Positions 8,128-16,998 of a stretch of 64,000 bases of DNA are shown in pieces. Position 1 is the first letter of the stretch; the number at the start of each line of letters is the position of its first letter. The DNA comes from JANOSH01 sp031415695. Lineage in GTDB: Bacteria > Actinomycetota > Acidimicrobiia > Acidimicrobiales > Ilumatobacteraceae. The notes beneath the pieces are model-generated. The model worked only from the letters and a program-made list of their open reading frames with translations. It was not told the DNA's origin and searched no databases. The position numbers were made by a program, and so were the translations under genes. The stretch is taken from positions 1 to 64,000 of the forward strand of contig JANOSH010000076.1 of assembly GCA_031415695.1 (NCBI GenBank). Direction: 5' to 3'.

Positions 8128-8547
8128 ACGCAACGACGACTTTGGCCCTGCCCAGTCGAAATGTTGTTTGAGTGTCTGGTTGAAAACGTTGTACTTGAGG
8201 CCGTCGCGAACAAGGTTCAGCCCAATGCAGTACTTGCTGCAGTTCTGCGGCCGGGAACCGAAACTGCGTATCACCTGATCGGCGCGCCCACGACCATCGG
8301 GTGACTTGACTTCGACGATCAGAGTGTTGTCTGGTGCAGTGATGACGGCACCATTCGCGTGAGAGAAGCCGAGGTCGAAGTCGACAGTGATTCGCTCGGG
8401 GTGGCGCGTACCCACCAGCGTGAGGCGTTGGTAGGTCATAGTGAGGGCCGGCTCAAGGGGCTGAGCAAAGTCCACACCGTAAGTTTCTTTGACGCAGGTG
8501 CGAACGAACTCACTGGCTTGGGCGGTTACAGAGCCGTGATGGCGCAA
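8128..8547 (-). pseudogene. Frame-broken C-terminal remnant of a VTC polyphosphate polymerase domain
   Basis: Read on the minus strand this segment encodes the second half of a VTC (polyphosphate polymerase) domain: ASEFVRTCVKETYGV, then MTYQRLTLVGTRHPERITVD, then LIVEVKSPDGRG, and SKYCIGLNLVRDGLKYN. It lies in a different frame from the first half, which sits in the upstream gene (8526-9401). Joining the halves also leaves a gap of roughly 45-50 residues: the YFDT...KVR...EVK...TVK core that carries much of the active site is absent. The original stop appears lost too, since the frame runs on antisense into the decarboxylase gene. I regard it as inactive; a sequencing indel alone would not explain the missing core. 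Confidence 0.7.
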
Positions 8548-9401
8548 GCTGTAGTAAACAGTGTCATGCCATCGATCGACAGCACCTCGAAGTCGGCGCG
8601 AAGCGCATCCATGACCTCGCCGAATCGCTGAGCTGTCAGGACATACTTCGACTCGGTCCGATCCAACAGCGAGGCGCGAGCGTTAAGTTCCACGAGCGAG
8701 ATGTGGTTCCAGCCGCCAAGTTGAGGCTCAAAGCCGGGCAGGAGGTCATCGCGAAAAACTGCGGTCATCGCACGGCTTCGCGAAACAACAGGATCAGTCC
8801 AGTGCGCAGGAGCCGGTGTCGGACGTCCGGGCGTGTATTGCACGTCGAGTTGCATGCTGTCTTGTACAAAGTCGATCGCCGAGACATTGACATCGACAAT
8901 CTGCCCGTTGAGCCGTTCGGAGAGAATCGAACGCAGTTCTTGTGGGTCGGTGCAAATACAATCGAGCGTGATTGCCCGGCGTTGAGCAGTCTTGAGCACC
9001 CGAGGGTGATCGAGCACGAAAATCGCCAACACAACGACAGCGTTCAGCGCCAATGTGAACCACAGGTCCGGTGTGCCAATACCATTGACGAGCCCAAGAA
9101 CTAGCGCACCGAAGAAGTATCCGATCTCGCTATTGTCGAACGGCTCGCTGCGCAATCGGATGATTGACAAGATGGCGAACAGACCAAAGCCAAGGGCGGC
9201 CGCCACCTCGGTGAGTTCGATAACGACAATCGTGACGAAGAGGCAGATGTTGAAGAACGCAAGTACGACAGCCAGGTCCTTGCGACTGTGGCGTCGGAAA
9301 TAGATCGCTACCGAATAAATGATGATGCTTATCAGATTGACGAGGAGTGCTAGCGCAGTGTCGCCGTACGTGGCCAATGATGGGTTGGAGACCAACAACA
9401 T
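8526..9401 (-). CDS. DUF4956 membrane protein fused to a truncated VTC N-terminus
   Basis: The 291-residue frame starts with a DUF4956 membrane domain (about residues 1-140, several hydrophobic segments). Its diagnostic stretch is GFGLFAILSIIRLRSEPF with a following NSEIGYFFGALVLGLVN. A cytoplasmic part (140-200) follows, then in frame the beginning of a VTC domain: HISLVELNARASLL, TESKYVLTAQRF and EVLSIDGM. The frame ends abruptly at the breakpoint described for the downstream remnant. DUF4956 and VTC genes are usually adjacent partners; here they read through a Met that may once have started a separate VTC gene. ATG 9401 is used because AAAGGA lies 8 nt upstream; the frame extends to a TTG at 9440. 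Confidence 0.7.
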   Translation of the reverse strand: MLLVSNPSLATYGDTALALLVNLISIIIYSVAIYFRRHSRKDLAVVLAFFNICLFVTIVVIELTEVAAALGFGLFAILSIIRLRSEPFDNSEIGYFFGALVLGLVNGIGTPDLWFTLALNAVVVLAIFVLDHPRVLKTAQRRAITLDCICTDPQELRSILSERLNGQIVDVNVSAIDFVQDSMQLDVQYTPGRPTPAPAHWTDPVVSRSRAMTAVFRDDLLPGFEPQLGGWNHISLVELNARASLLDRTESKYVLTAQRFGEVMDALRADFEVLSIDGMTLFTTACAITAL

Positions 9402-9585
9402 CTCGTATTCCTTTGAGGGGTGGGGTCCGCCGAATGACAACCCGGTAACTAGGTTTGCTCCCGATGCGGCCGCTGCAATCGGTCATTAGAACTACGCTGG
9501 GCGTTGCTTCGAACGCGCCGAGTTCGGTCCACACAGTGGAACGAAGCGCTCTACGAGAGCGGAACGTTGTGGCACAGTAGGCATT

Positions 9586-10476
9586 ATGCCCAAGTTCACC
9601 GCTGCGATCGTCGGGTCCGGCAACATCGGCACCGACCTGATGTTCAAGCTGCTTCGATCCAAGCTCATCGAACCGCGCTACATGGTCGGCGTCGATCCGC
9701 GTAGCGATGGGTTAGCCCGCGCAACGACTGCTGGTCTCGAGGCTTCAGCCGAAGGGGTTGACTGGCTGCTGAGTCAACGTGAGCTCCCCGATTTTGTGTT
9801 CGAGGCTACGAGCGCTTACATCCACAAGGCCAATGCGCCGCGTTACGCAGAGTTGGGCATACGAGCTATCGACCTCACGCCGGCAGCTATCGGGCCGTTC
9901 GTGGTTCCCGCCGCCAATCTCGACGAACACCTCGACGCGATGAACGTCAACATGGTCACTTGCGCCGGGCAGGCCACGATCCCTGTCGTGCATGCCATTG
10001 CGTCGGTCACTCAGGTCGACTACAGCGAGATTGTTGCCACGGTTGCCTCGGCCAGTGCGGGTCCCGGGACACGAGCCAACATCGATGAATTCACTCGCAC
10101 GACCTCGCGAGCCATCGCCGAAGTCGGCAAAGCTGGTCGAGGTAAGGCCATCATTGTTCTCAACCCGGCTGACCCTCCTCTCATCATGCGTGACACGATT
10201 TTTTGTCAGATACCGCCCGATGTCGACGAGCAGTTGATTGTTAAGGCCGTCGACGACGTGGTCGCACGGGTGGCCCAGTACGTCCCTGGCTATCGGCTAA
10301 AGGCCGCACCCCAGTTCGCCACCACCGCAAACGGGGTTCCTCGCGTTGCCGTGTTTGTCGAAGTCGAAGGAGCTGGTGATTACTTCCCCCCGTACGCTGG
10401 CAATCTCGACATCATGACGGCCGCCGGGGCTGCTGTAGCCGAACGAATGGCACAACACTTGAACGGAGCACTCTGA
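9586..10476 (+). CDS. mhpF: Acetaldehyde dehydrogenase, acylating
   Basis: The 296-residue enzyme converts acetaldehyde, channelled from the aldolase, to acetyl-CoA. The N-terminal Rossmann motif is AAIVGSGNIGTDLM. The catalytic Cys126 lies in NMVTCAGQATIP, followed by the PVVHAIASV segment. ASASAGPGTRANIDEFT and PPYAGNLDIMTAAG are also typical of DmpF/MhpF. Length matches the usual 295-315. The stop overlaps the aldolase start by one base (TGATG), so the two subunits of the channelling complex are made together. Confidence 0.95.
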   Translation: MPKFTAAIVGSGNIGTDLMFKLLRSKLIEPRYMVGVDPRSDGLARATTAGLEASAEGVDWLLSQRELPDFVFEATSAYIHKANAPRYAELGIRAIDLTPAAIGPFVVPAANLDEHLDAMNVNMVTCAGQATIPVVHAIASVTQVDYSEIVATVASASAGPGTRANIDEFTRTTSRAIAEVGKAGRGKAIIVLNPADPPLIMRDTIFCQIPPDVDEQLIVKAVDDVVARVAQYVPGYRLKAAPQFATTANGVPRVAVFVEVEGAGDYFPPYAGNLDIMTAAGAAVAERMAQHLNGAL

Positions 10477-11501
10477 TGCCGTACTCACCATCACTCGATG
10501 TTCGAATGACCGACACGTGTCTGCGTGACGGCTCGCACGCCAAAAGCCATCAATTCACCGAACAGCACGTGCGGGACGTGGTCGGCGCACTCGACGCCGT
10601 TGGAATGCCAGTTATCGAAGTGACGCACGGCGACGGACTCGGTGGCTCGTCGTTCAACTATGGGTTCTCGCTCACCGGTGAACGTACCCTCATGAAAGCC
10701 GCGGTCGAAACAGCGAAGAACGCGAAGATCGCTGCGCTCATGGTTCCGGGAATTGGCACGCTCGACGACATCCGATTCATCAGCGACATCGGCCTATCGA
10801 TCGTGCGCGTTGCGACCCACTGCACCGAGGCCGATGTGAGTATTCAGCACTTCGGCCTTGCGCGCGAACTCGGGTTGGAAACCGTTGGCTTTTTGATGAT
10901 GGCGCACAGCCGGCCGCCGGAGAAGTTGGCCGAACAAGCGCGCATCATGGCCGATGCCGGATGTCAGTGCGTCTACGTAGTCGATTCGGCTGGTGCGATG
11001 ATTCTGGAAGACGTTCAGTACCGGGTTGAAGCCGTGGTCGCTGAACTCGGCAACGACGCTCAGGTCGGCTTCCACGGCCACGACAACCTCAACATTTCCG
11101 TTGCCAACTCGGTTATCGCTGTTCGTGCGGGTGCCGTACAGATCGATGGCTCCACACGCGGATTTGGAGCTGGCGCCGGCAATACACGCAACGAAGTCTT
11201 CGCGGCGGTGGCAGAGCGTCTGGGCATCTCGACAGGTATCAAGGTGCTCGAACTCATCGACGTTGCCGAGGACGTGGTTCGTCCTGTCATGGACAGCGAA
11301 TGCACGATTGACCGTATGGCATTGGTGATGGGGTACGCAGGGGTGTATTCGAGTTTCCTACGCCACGCCTATCGCGCGGCGGAGCAATACGGGGTGCGGG
11401 GTGCCGACGTGCTGATGGAGTGCGGCCGACAAGAACTCGTCGGCGGTCAGGAAGACCAAATCATCTTTATCGCCGCAGAACTTGCGATGGCCAACTCCTA
11501 A
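10476..11501 (+). CDS. mhpE: 4-hydroxy-2-oxovalerate aldolase
   Basis: A 341-residue class II aldolase that splits 4-hydroxy-2-oxopentanoate into pyruvate and acetaldehyde. The N-terminal metal and substrate motif is VRMTDTCLRDGSHAK, the metal-binding H-x-H is in GFHGHDNLNISVANS, and the loop DGSTRGFGAGAGNTRNE is characteristic of DmpG/MhpE. Its length (about 340) is normal, including the C-terminal helical dimer domain that docks the dehydrogenase. It ends the meta-cleavage gene group. Catechol 2,3-dioxygenase, semialdehyde dehydrogenase and tautomerase genes are not in the window. Confidence 0.95.
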   Translation: MPYSPSLDVRMTDTCLRDGSHAKSHQFTEQHVRDVVGALDAVGMPVIEVTHGDGLGGSSFNYGFSLTGERTLMKAAVETAKNAKIAALMVPGIGTLDDIRFISDIGLSIVRVATHCTEADVSIQHFGLARELGLETVGFLMMAHSRPPEKLAEQARIMADAGCQCVYVVDSAGAMILEDVQYRVEAVVAELGNDAQVGFHGHDNLNISVANSVIAVRAGAVQIDGSTRGFGAGAGNTRNEVFAAVAERLGISTGIKVLELIDVAEDVVRPVMDSECTIDRMALVMGYAGVYSSFLRHAYRAAEQYGVRGADVLMECGRQELVGGQEDQIIFIAAELAMANS

Positions 11502-11514
11502 CGCATCGCGGCTA

Positions 11515-11796
11515 TCAGGCAGTATCGACGAGGCGACCAGCCTCGATGGCTGTGGCCGGGTTGCGGTTCGGATCTCCTGCTACCCCAAGCGACGCCCGGA
11601 ACAGCGTTATGGCATGAACGCGCCCAGCCTCGCCGAGGTCAGACATGAGAATACGGTTGACCGACGGTCGCAGGTCGGCGTACTCAAGTGAAATGGCGTG
11701 ACCGAGTGCCTCGCTCTCGGTGTGGTTCTCGGGAAGGACCGCCGCCCCTTTGCTTCCGGGACGTTTGGCTGGGGACCGCTTTGCTGGCGTTGCCAT
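11515..11796 (-). CDS. Small uncharacterised protein, 93 residues
   Basis: I do not recognise this protein. It has a basic N-terminal tail (ATPAKRSPAKRPGSKG), a middle acidic patch (ENHTESEALG) and a helical C-terminal half containing LEYADLRPSVNRILMSDLG. No signal peptide or membrane segment is visible. The ATG at 11796 is supported by AAGGA about 7 nt upstream; the open frame extends further, to 11874, without support. It is tail to tail with the aldolase gene and divergent from the thioesterase gene. The ribosome-binding site and reasonable composition argue for a real gene. Confidence 0.55.
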   Translation of the reverse strand: MATPAKRSPAKRPGSKGAAVLPENHTESEALGHAISLEYADLRPSVNRILMSDLGEAGRVHAITLFRASLGVAGDPNRNPATAIEAGRLVDTA

Positions 11797-11885
11797 GAGG
11801 AATCCTTCGTTTGCACACGTTTTGTGTGGGGAATGCCATCTTACCGCCTCGCGGGGCCCGACGGTGGCTGCCAAACTGCGGAGTC

Positions 11886-12704
11886 ATGCGAATTCAGCAC
11901 ATCCCGTTCACTGAACTGCTCCATCTGGAACCTCACGGCCCCGATACGTACGTCGGTGTGGCTGCCGAGTACCCATGGGGGCAACGATTGTTTGGCGGCC
12001 AGGTCGTCGCCCAAGGTTTACGTGCCGCGTTTCATACCGTCGCACCCGACAGGCCAGTCCATTCGCTTCACGCCTATTTCATTCGACCCGGTTCGCCCGA
12101 TGAGCCGGTGCGTTACGAGGTGGAACGGTTGAGAGACGGCGGCTCGTTCAGTACCCGCCAAGTGGTCGCTCGCCAGTCGGCGGGAGCAATTCTCAACGTG
12201 TCGGTGTCGTTCCAGGCCGACGAAGACGCCGCCGATGTCCAAACGGTGACCTTGGCTGGCGATGTCCCGCCTCCAGATGATGCGTCGCTTGAACACACGG
12301 GATGGGGCACATTGCTTGAGCGGCGTGCTGCGGCGCGCGGACGTGGACACGTTGCCCACTGGATTCGTCTCGCAGCGGACCTGGCCGACGACAGTGTGCT
12401 GCATGCCTGTGGCCTGGCGTTCATGTCCGACTCAGCCATGACCTCGGCCGCACGCTCATGCCATCCCGATGCGCTCGGCGATTCGCGTGATCGTGCGAAC
12501 TTCGTCGGAGCCAGCCTCGATCACACGGTGTGGTTTCATCGGCCCGTCCGCGCCACCGAATGGCATTGGTTCGATATGTATTCTCACGGCTTGCGTGGTG
12601 GTAGAGGGCTTGTTTCAGGCGAGGTGTTGTCGGCCGACGGGTTGCACGTGGCGACTGTGGCCCAAGAGGTTTTGCTGAGGAAAAAACGCGAGTCCGGAGG
12701 CTGA
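11886..12704 (+). CDS. tesB: Acyl-CoA thioesterase II (TesB family)
   Basis: The 272-residue product has the double hot-dog arrangement of TesB. Landmarks are RLFGGQVVAQGLRAA, VHSLHAYFIRPG, RDGGSFSTRQVVARQ in the first half, and ASLDHTVWFHRP with RGLVSGEVLSADG in the second. The Asp of LDHTVWFH and the Gln near the C-terminus (VAQEVLL) occupy the places of the TesB catalytic residues. It hydrolyses acyl-CoA to free acid and CoA in the cytoplasm. The ATG at 11886 gives the family N-terminus; the frame continues upstream without similarity. Confidence 0.92.
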   Translation: MRIQHIPFTELLHLEPHGPDTYVGVAAEYPWGQRLFGGQVVAQGLRAAFHTVAPDRPVHSLHAYFIRPGSPDEPVRYEVERLRDGGSFSTRQVVARQSAGAILNVSVSFQADEDAADVQTVTLAGDVPPPDDASLEHTGWGTLLERRAAARGRGHVAHWIRLAADLADDSVLHACGLAFMSDSAMTSAARSCHPDALGDSRDRANFVGASLDHTVWFHRPVRATEWHWFDMYSHGLRGGRGLVSGEVLSADGLHVATVAQEVLLRKKRESGG

Positions 12705-12726
12705 CGACTTGGGTACGATCAGGTCT

Positions 12727-14745
12727 ATGGCTACGCACACAACCGTTGGAACGTGTCACCACGACTGCCCCGATACGTGTGGCTGGGTCGTCACTGTCAC
12801 TGACGGGGTCGCGGTCAAGCTACGCGGTAACCCCGAGCACCCGTATTCCAAGGGCGAACTGTGCCCGAAGGTCAATCGTTTCCTCGACCGGGTATACAGC
12901 CCAGATCGAATACTCCATCCCCTCATTCGAACTGGACCTAAGGGTTCGGGAGAGTTCGAACCAACCACATGGGGAAATGCGCTCGCCCTCGTAGCCGAAC
13001 GTGTCCAGGGTGTCGTGGCCGACTGGGGTGGCGAGGCAGTCCTGCCGTGGGGATCCGCGGGTACGCAGGGGCTTATTCAGATGTCGTCGCTCGACCGTCG
13101 CTTCTTCGCCCGGCTCGGGGCGTCACGGCAAACCGGCTCAATCTGTGGAGCGACTGCAGGCGCAGGCACCATGTCGACCACAGGTTCGCGCCGGACTTGC
13201 GACCCCACCGCTGTTCGCCACGCGAAGTTGGTGGTGTTGTGGGCGACGAACACTCGGCTTACCAACCGGCATCTGTGGCCCTTTGTCGAAGAAGCCCGTG
13301 CCAACGGTGCCACCGTGGTCGTCATCGATCCGGTGCGAACCATGACTGCCGAATCAGCCGACTGGTTTATTCAACCTCGGCCGGGTACCGATGTTGCGCT
13401 CATGCTGGCAATGATGCACGTACTCATACGTGACAGCCTGGTCGATGCCGAGTACATCGCCCAGTACACGCAAGGATTCGATGAGCTTGCCGCACAGGTA
13501 ACGACTTGGACGCCGACGCGAGCAGCAGCTGAGTGCGGCGTCGCTGCCGACGAGATCGAGCGGTTTGCGCACGCATATGGCACCGCAGACCCCGCGTTCA
13601 TTCGAACGTTGATCGGTGCCGAGCACCACGAGCATGGGGCCATGTTCTTTCGCGCCTTGGCCTGCCTCCCGACCATCACAGGATCTTGGCGACACCTCGG
13701 TGGAGGTCTTGCGCGAAGCGTTGGCGCATACAACGATGCGAACATCGACGACTCGGTGTTCGATGCTCCGAACCTGAGCGGTGGCCGCGAGCGACGCGGG
13801 CTCAACATGAACGAGCTCGGCCAGGTGCTTACTAACGACACGCTTGCGCCACCGGTCAAAGCGTTGTTCGTGTGGAACGGTAATCCGGTGGTGACCGTGC
13901 CGAATGCCGCGCTCATCCGTCGCGGCTTGGAACGAGACGACCTGTTCACGGTGGTGAGTGAGCAGTTCATGACCGACACCGCTCGCTATGCGGACGTTAT
14001 CTTCCCGGCCTGCACACAAATTGAGCAGGTCGACGTCGTGCCGTCGTGGGGCCATTTCTACGTTGGTTGGAATGAGCCAGCCATCGCTCCACTTGGCGAG
14101 TCGGTAGCAAATACCGAACTCTGGCGTCGGCTCTCTCGTGCCTTCGGTTTTACCGATGAATCGTTGTTCGAGGCCGATGATTCACTGCTGCGATCTGCGT
14201 TGCACGATCTCGATATCGACCAACTTCAGTGCAGCGGATTTGTGCGTGGGTCGGTTCCCGACGACGTCCGTCCCTTTGCACAAGGGGGCTTCGAGACGCC
14301 CTCTGGTCGGGCCGAACTGGGCGGCAACGTACCGCCAGCGTACGGAGTCACTAGTGAGGCTCCAACCGCAGGACAGGCGTCAAGGTTCCCGCTTACGTTG
14401 ATGAGTCCGAAGATCCACACCCGATTCTTGAACAGTTCGTACTCGCACCTCCCTAAGCACGGTGGTGCCGAGACCGGCCCGTTCCTCGAGTTACACCCCG
14501 ACGATGCAGCATGGCGTCACATCGCCGACGGCGACCGTGTGCGGGTCTGGAATGACCGTGGCGAGTTGCATCTTGTTGCGGTCGTGGGGCGACGGTTGCA
14601 ACCCGGAGTCGTGGCGGTGCCGTTTGGCTGGTGGGGCGACTCCGGCCAAGGCACGGTGAACGATCTGACCAACGATGCCCCCACCGATTGGGGTGGTGGC
14701 GTCGCGTTCGGCGACACCTTGGTGCAGGTCTCCAGAGCGTTGTAA
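12727..14745 (+). CDS. Molybdopterin-dependent oxidoreductase with N-terminal [4Fe-4S]
   Basis: A 672-residue member of the formate dehydrogenase/DMSO reductase superfamily. The N-terminal cluster ligands are TCHHDCPDTCGW plus GELCPK (C-x3-C-x3-C-xn-C). Then come PWGSAGTQGL, SICGATAGAG at the expected Mo-ligand region, LVVLWATNTRLTNRHL, VVIDPVRTMTAESAD, HLGGGLARS, ALFVWNGNPVVTVPNA and the C-terminal molybdopterin-dinucleotide domain (IHTRFLNSSYSH, VPFGWW). There is no Tat signal, so it is cytoplasmic. No electron-transfer subunit is adjacent. The substrate cannot be told from sequence. ATG 12727 is used rather than an upstream TTG. Confidence 0.9.
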   Translation: MATHTTVGTCHHDCPDTCGWVVTVTDGVAVKLRGNPEHPYSKGELCPKVNRFLDRVYSPDRILHPLIRTGPKGSGEFEPTTWGNALALVAERVQGVVADWGGEAVLPWGSAGTQGLIQMSSLDRRFFARLGASRQTGSICGATAGAGTMSTTGSRRTCDPTAVRHAKLVVLWATNTRLTNRHLWPFVEEARANGATVVVIDPVRTMTAESADWFIQPRPGTDVALMLAMMHVLIRDSLVDAEYIAQYTQGFDELAAQVTTWTPTRAAAECGVAADEIERFAHAYGTADPAFIRTLIGAEHHEHGAMFFRALACLPTITGSWRHLGGGLARSVGAYNDANIDDSVFDAPNLSGGRERRGLNMNELGQVLTNDTLAPPVKALFVWNGNPVVTVPNAALIRRGLERDDLFTVVSEQFMTDTARYADVIFPACTQIEQVDVVPSWGHFYVGWNEPAIAPLGESVANTELWRRLSRAFGFTDESLFEADDSLLRSALHDLDIDQLQCSGFVRGSVPDDVRPFAQGGFETPSGRAELGGNVPPAYGVTSEAPTAGQASRFPLTLMSPKIHTRFLNSSYSHLPKHGGAETGPFLELHPDDAAWRHIADGDRVRVWNDRGELHLVAVVGRRLQPGVVAVPFGWWGDSGQGTVNDLTNDAPTDWGGGVAFGDTLVQVSRAL

Positions 14746-14778
14746 ATCTTTTGGACTAGACGGACCAATCCGCTGCGT

Positions 14779-14810
14779 CGAGTGTGACGAACGACACTCG
14801 GGCCTTGTTT
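14779..14810 (+). terminator. Candidate intrinsic terminator after the molybdoenzyme gene
   Basis: CGAGTGT (14779-14785) pairs with ACACTCG (14794-14800) over an 8-nt loop and is followed by GGCCTTGTTT, a weak T-rich tail. It lies 34 nt after the oxidoreductase stop and before the Tat-protein operon. Confidence 0.45.
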
Positions 14811-14841
14811 CTCCACCTTCCGGCCCGCAAGGAGCAGTCAG

Positions 14842-15126
14842 ATGGAATCTGTCAGTCGCCGGTCGTTCCTGGCCGTCAGCGCCGGGGCCGCCGGCACCGC
14901 CGTACTCACCTTTGTACCGAAAGCCGGTGCCACCGAGCCTGTCGGGTCGTCGGATTCGGACGCTATGTCCGGCCCAGCCCCCACCGATCTCACCGGCGTT
15001 GTACTTCATGTCCGTAACTCCACCACCGGCGAGGTCGCGCTGTATGCCAACGACAAAGAGATGGTTGTAAAGGACCGCGCCCTCATCGACGCCATTGCAC
15101 GAGCCTCGCGCTCAGGGAAGAACTGA
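14842..15126 (+). CDS. Small Tat-exported protein upstream of DUF4331 gene
   Basis: The 94-residue product opens with a twin-arginine signal (SRRSFLAVSAGAAGTAVL) and a cleavage-like region near KAGATE. The mature part, about 60 residues, contains DLTGVVLHVRNSTTGEVALY and KDRALIDAIARAS. I do not recognise a catalytic motif. AAGGAGCAGTCAG precedes the ATG. It is 5 bp from the DUF4331 gene and forms a three-gene unit with it. A role as an exported partner of the DUF4331 protein is inferred from position only. Confidence 0.75.
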   Translation: MESVSRRSFLAVSAGAAGTAVLTFVPKAGATEPVGSSDSDAMSGPAPTDLTGVVLHVRNSTTGEVALYANDKEMVVKDRALIDAIARASRSGKN

Positions 15127-15131
15127 TCGTC

Positions 15132-16490
15132 ATGTCATCACATCGCGAAGCACCCGAAATTTCCAAAGACCCGGTCGCAGACTCCACCGACGTGTACGCG
15201 TTCGTCAGTCCCGATCGGCCCGACACTGTCACGATCATCGCCAACTACATCCCGGGTGAGGACTCGGCCGGTGGTCCGAACTTCTACGAGTTCGGCAACG
15301 ATGTTGTATACCGGCTCCGAGTAACGAACGAGGATTCCCACGACACACGGGTCTCGTTCAACTTCACCTTCAACACCGAAGTGCGCAACCCGAACACCTT
15401 CTTGTATAACACCGGTCCCATCGCGTCGCTCGATTCGCCGAACTGGAATCGTCGGCAGAAGTACTCGGTTGAAATGAAGGGGCGCGCCGGAACGAAGATG
15501 ATCGGGAAGAATCTGCTGTGCCCACCGTGCAACATCGGCCCCCGTTCGACGCCGAACTACGCATCGTTGGCGTCGTCTGCGGTGTACAACCTGCCCGATG
15601 GCATCAAGGTTTTCGCCGGTCAGCGTCGTGACCCGTTCTGGGTCGACCTCGGTTCGATCTTCGACCTCGGCACGCTGCGCCCTGTGCAGAACCTGCATCT
15701 CATCCCGTCGGCGGCGGCGGCGGGGGTGAATGCGCTGCGCGCCTTTAGCGTTCATACCATTGCGGTGCAGGTGCCGATGGCGCTGCTCACCGCTGACGGG
15801 GAAAAACCGACTGACCCGGCGGCCCGGAACTCGGTGATCGGCGTATGGACGTCGGCCCATCGTCGTCAGGCCGTAGTTCGCGGGAAGGCGGCCACCGGCC
15901 CCTGGGTTCAGGTGTCACGGCTCGCGAACCCGTTGTTCAACGAGGTGATCGTGCCGATGTCGCGCAAGGATGAGTGGAATAGCCGACATGTGCGTGACGA
16001 CAAGTCGTTCGTGAAGTTCGTGCAGTCGCCCGAACTCGCGAAACTGCTGCCCGTGCTCTACCCCGGTGTGTTCCCGAAGTTGGCGGCTTACACCAAACCG
16101 CGTGCCGATCTGGACGCCATCTTACTGACGGGCATCCCAACGGGAGTCGTGCCCGGCTTCCAGAACTACACCGGTCCTGTCAAGGCCGATTTGCTCCGTC
16201 TCAATATGGCGATCCCGCCGTCGGCGAACCCGAAACCGCTGGGGCTCGTGGCCGGCGACGCCGCCGGCTTCCCGAACGGACGCCGTCCTATCGACGACGT
16301 CGTAACGGTCGAACTTCGAGCGGTTGCCGGACTTACGGTGCCGCTCGTCGACCCGAGCTTCACGCCCGACGCAGCCGCGAGCGCTATCTCCGACGGAACC
16401 GCTCCCGACATGTTCCTGCCGACGTTCCCGTACCTCGGCACCCCGGTGAGTGGCTACAACACGCTGCCGCTATCGGAGGCGGCGTCGTGA
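15132..16490 (+). CDS. DUF4331 domain-containing protein
   Basis: The 452-residue product matches the DUF4331 pattern: MSSHREAPEI at the start, DSTDVYAFVSPDRPD, VTIIANYIPGEDSAGGPNFY, RVSFNFTF, VFAGQRRDPFWVDLGSIFDL and GFPNGRRPIDDVVTVELRA. Proteins of this family are beta-rich, often secreted and of unknown biochemical function. No signal peptide is visible in this one, whereas the upstream partner has a Tat signal, so co-export is conceivable but unproven. The stop overlaps the next gene (GTGA). Confidence 0.9.
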   Translation: MSSHREAPEISKDPVADSTDVYAFVSPDRPDTVTIIANYIPGEDSAGGPNFYEFGNDVVYRLRVTNEDSHDTRVSFNFTFNTEVRNPNTFLYNTGPIASLDSPNWNRRQKYSVEMKGRAGTKMIGKNLLCPPCNIGPRSTPNYASLASSAVYNLPDGIKVFAGQRRDPFWVDLGSIFDLGTLRPVQNLHLIPSAAAAGVNALRAFSVHTIAVQVPMALLTADGEKPTDPAARNSVIGVWTSAHRRQAVVRGKAATGPWVQVSRLANPLFNEVIVPMSRKDEWNSRHVRDDKSFVKFVQSPELAKLLPVLYPGVFPKLAAYTKPRADLDAILLTGIPTGVVPGFQNYTGPVKADLLRLNMAIPPSANPKPLGLVAGDAAGFPNGRRPIDDVVTVELRAVAGLTVPLVDPSFTPDAAASAISDGTAPDMFLPTFPYLGTPVSGYNTLPLSEAAS

Positions 16491-16834
16491 GCCACGACCA
16501 TGTGCACTGGCCGGCGGGGGAGACCGCGCCGGCCGGCGGACCGGTCGTGCTCGAGATTGGCGACACTGTCGGAGCGCTCATCGTCGAGCTCGACCGTTCC
16601 CTGATCGGACACGAGCTCCACGTGCGACGCGTGCACGAATCGGGTTCAACTACGCACACGGGAATCTGGGAGCGTTCGCTCGTAGAACGTACCGTCACGG
16701 TGGCGGTCTTTGCAGAGTTGGAGGCCGGCCACTATGACGTGTTCGACCTCGCAGGTGCTGTCGTCATGACGGTCGCCGTCCAAGCCGGCGAGGTGACCGA
16801 GACTTCGCTGATCCTTGCGCTCACACATCGGTAG
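16487..16834 (+). CDS. Small conserved-type protein after DUF4331 gene
   Basis: A 115-residue, beta-strand-rich protein starting at a GTG that overlaps the DUF4331 stop. Recognisable stretches are VVLEIGDTVGALIVELD, HTGIWERS, TVAVFAELEAGHYDVFD and VAVQAGEVTETSL. It resembles small actinobacterial proteins of unknown function that carry a Gly/Asp-rich first strand and a compact fold. No catalytic residues can be named. Translational coupling to DUF4331 suggests a shared role. Confidence 0.7.
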   Translation: MSHDHVHWPAGETAPAGGPVVLEIGDTVGALIVELDRSLIGHELHVRRVHESGSTTHTGIWERSLVERTVTVAVFAELEAGHYDVFDLAGAVVMTVAVQAGEVTETSLILALTHR

Positions 16835-16847
16835 GGCAACGAGCTAA

Positions 16848-16882
16848 CCAGGGCGCCGGGCCTAAGCGATCCGGCGCTCTGG
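16848..16882 (+). terminator. 12-bp GC-rich hairpin after the DUF4331 operon
   Basis: CCAGGGCGCCGG (16848-16859) pairs with CCGGCGCTCTGG (16871-16882), with one G-U pair, over an 11-nt loop, starting 14 nt after the last stop of the trio. No clear T-tract follows, as at the proX hairpin. Confidence 0.65.
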
Positions 16883-16998
16883 CTACTGGATGAGCTCGGA
16901 GACAGACACGAAACATGTTGGCCACTGTGAGCGGCGGGCTTGGCGGTTGCGGAGGCTAGTGTTTGACAAGGGTTGTTTTCCAGGATTCGGGGGACACG

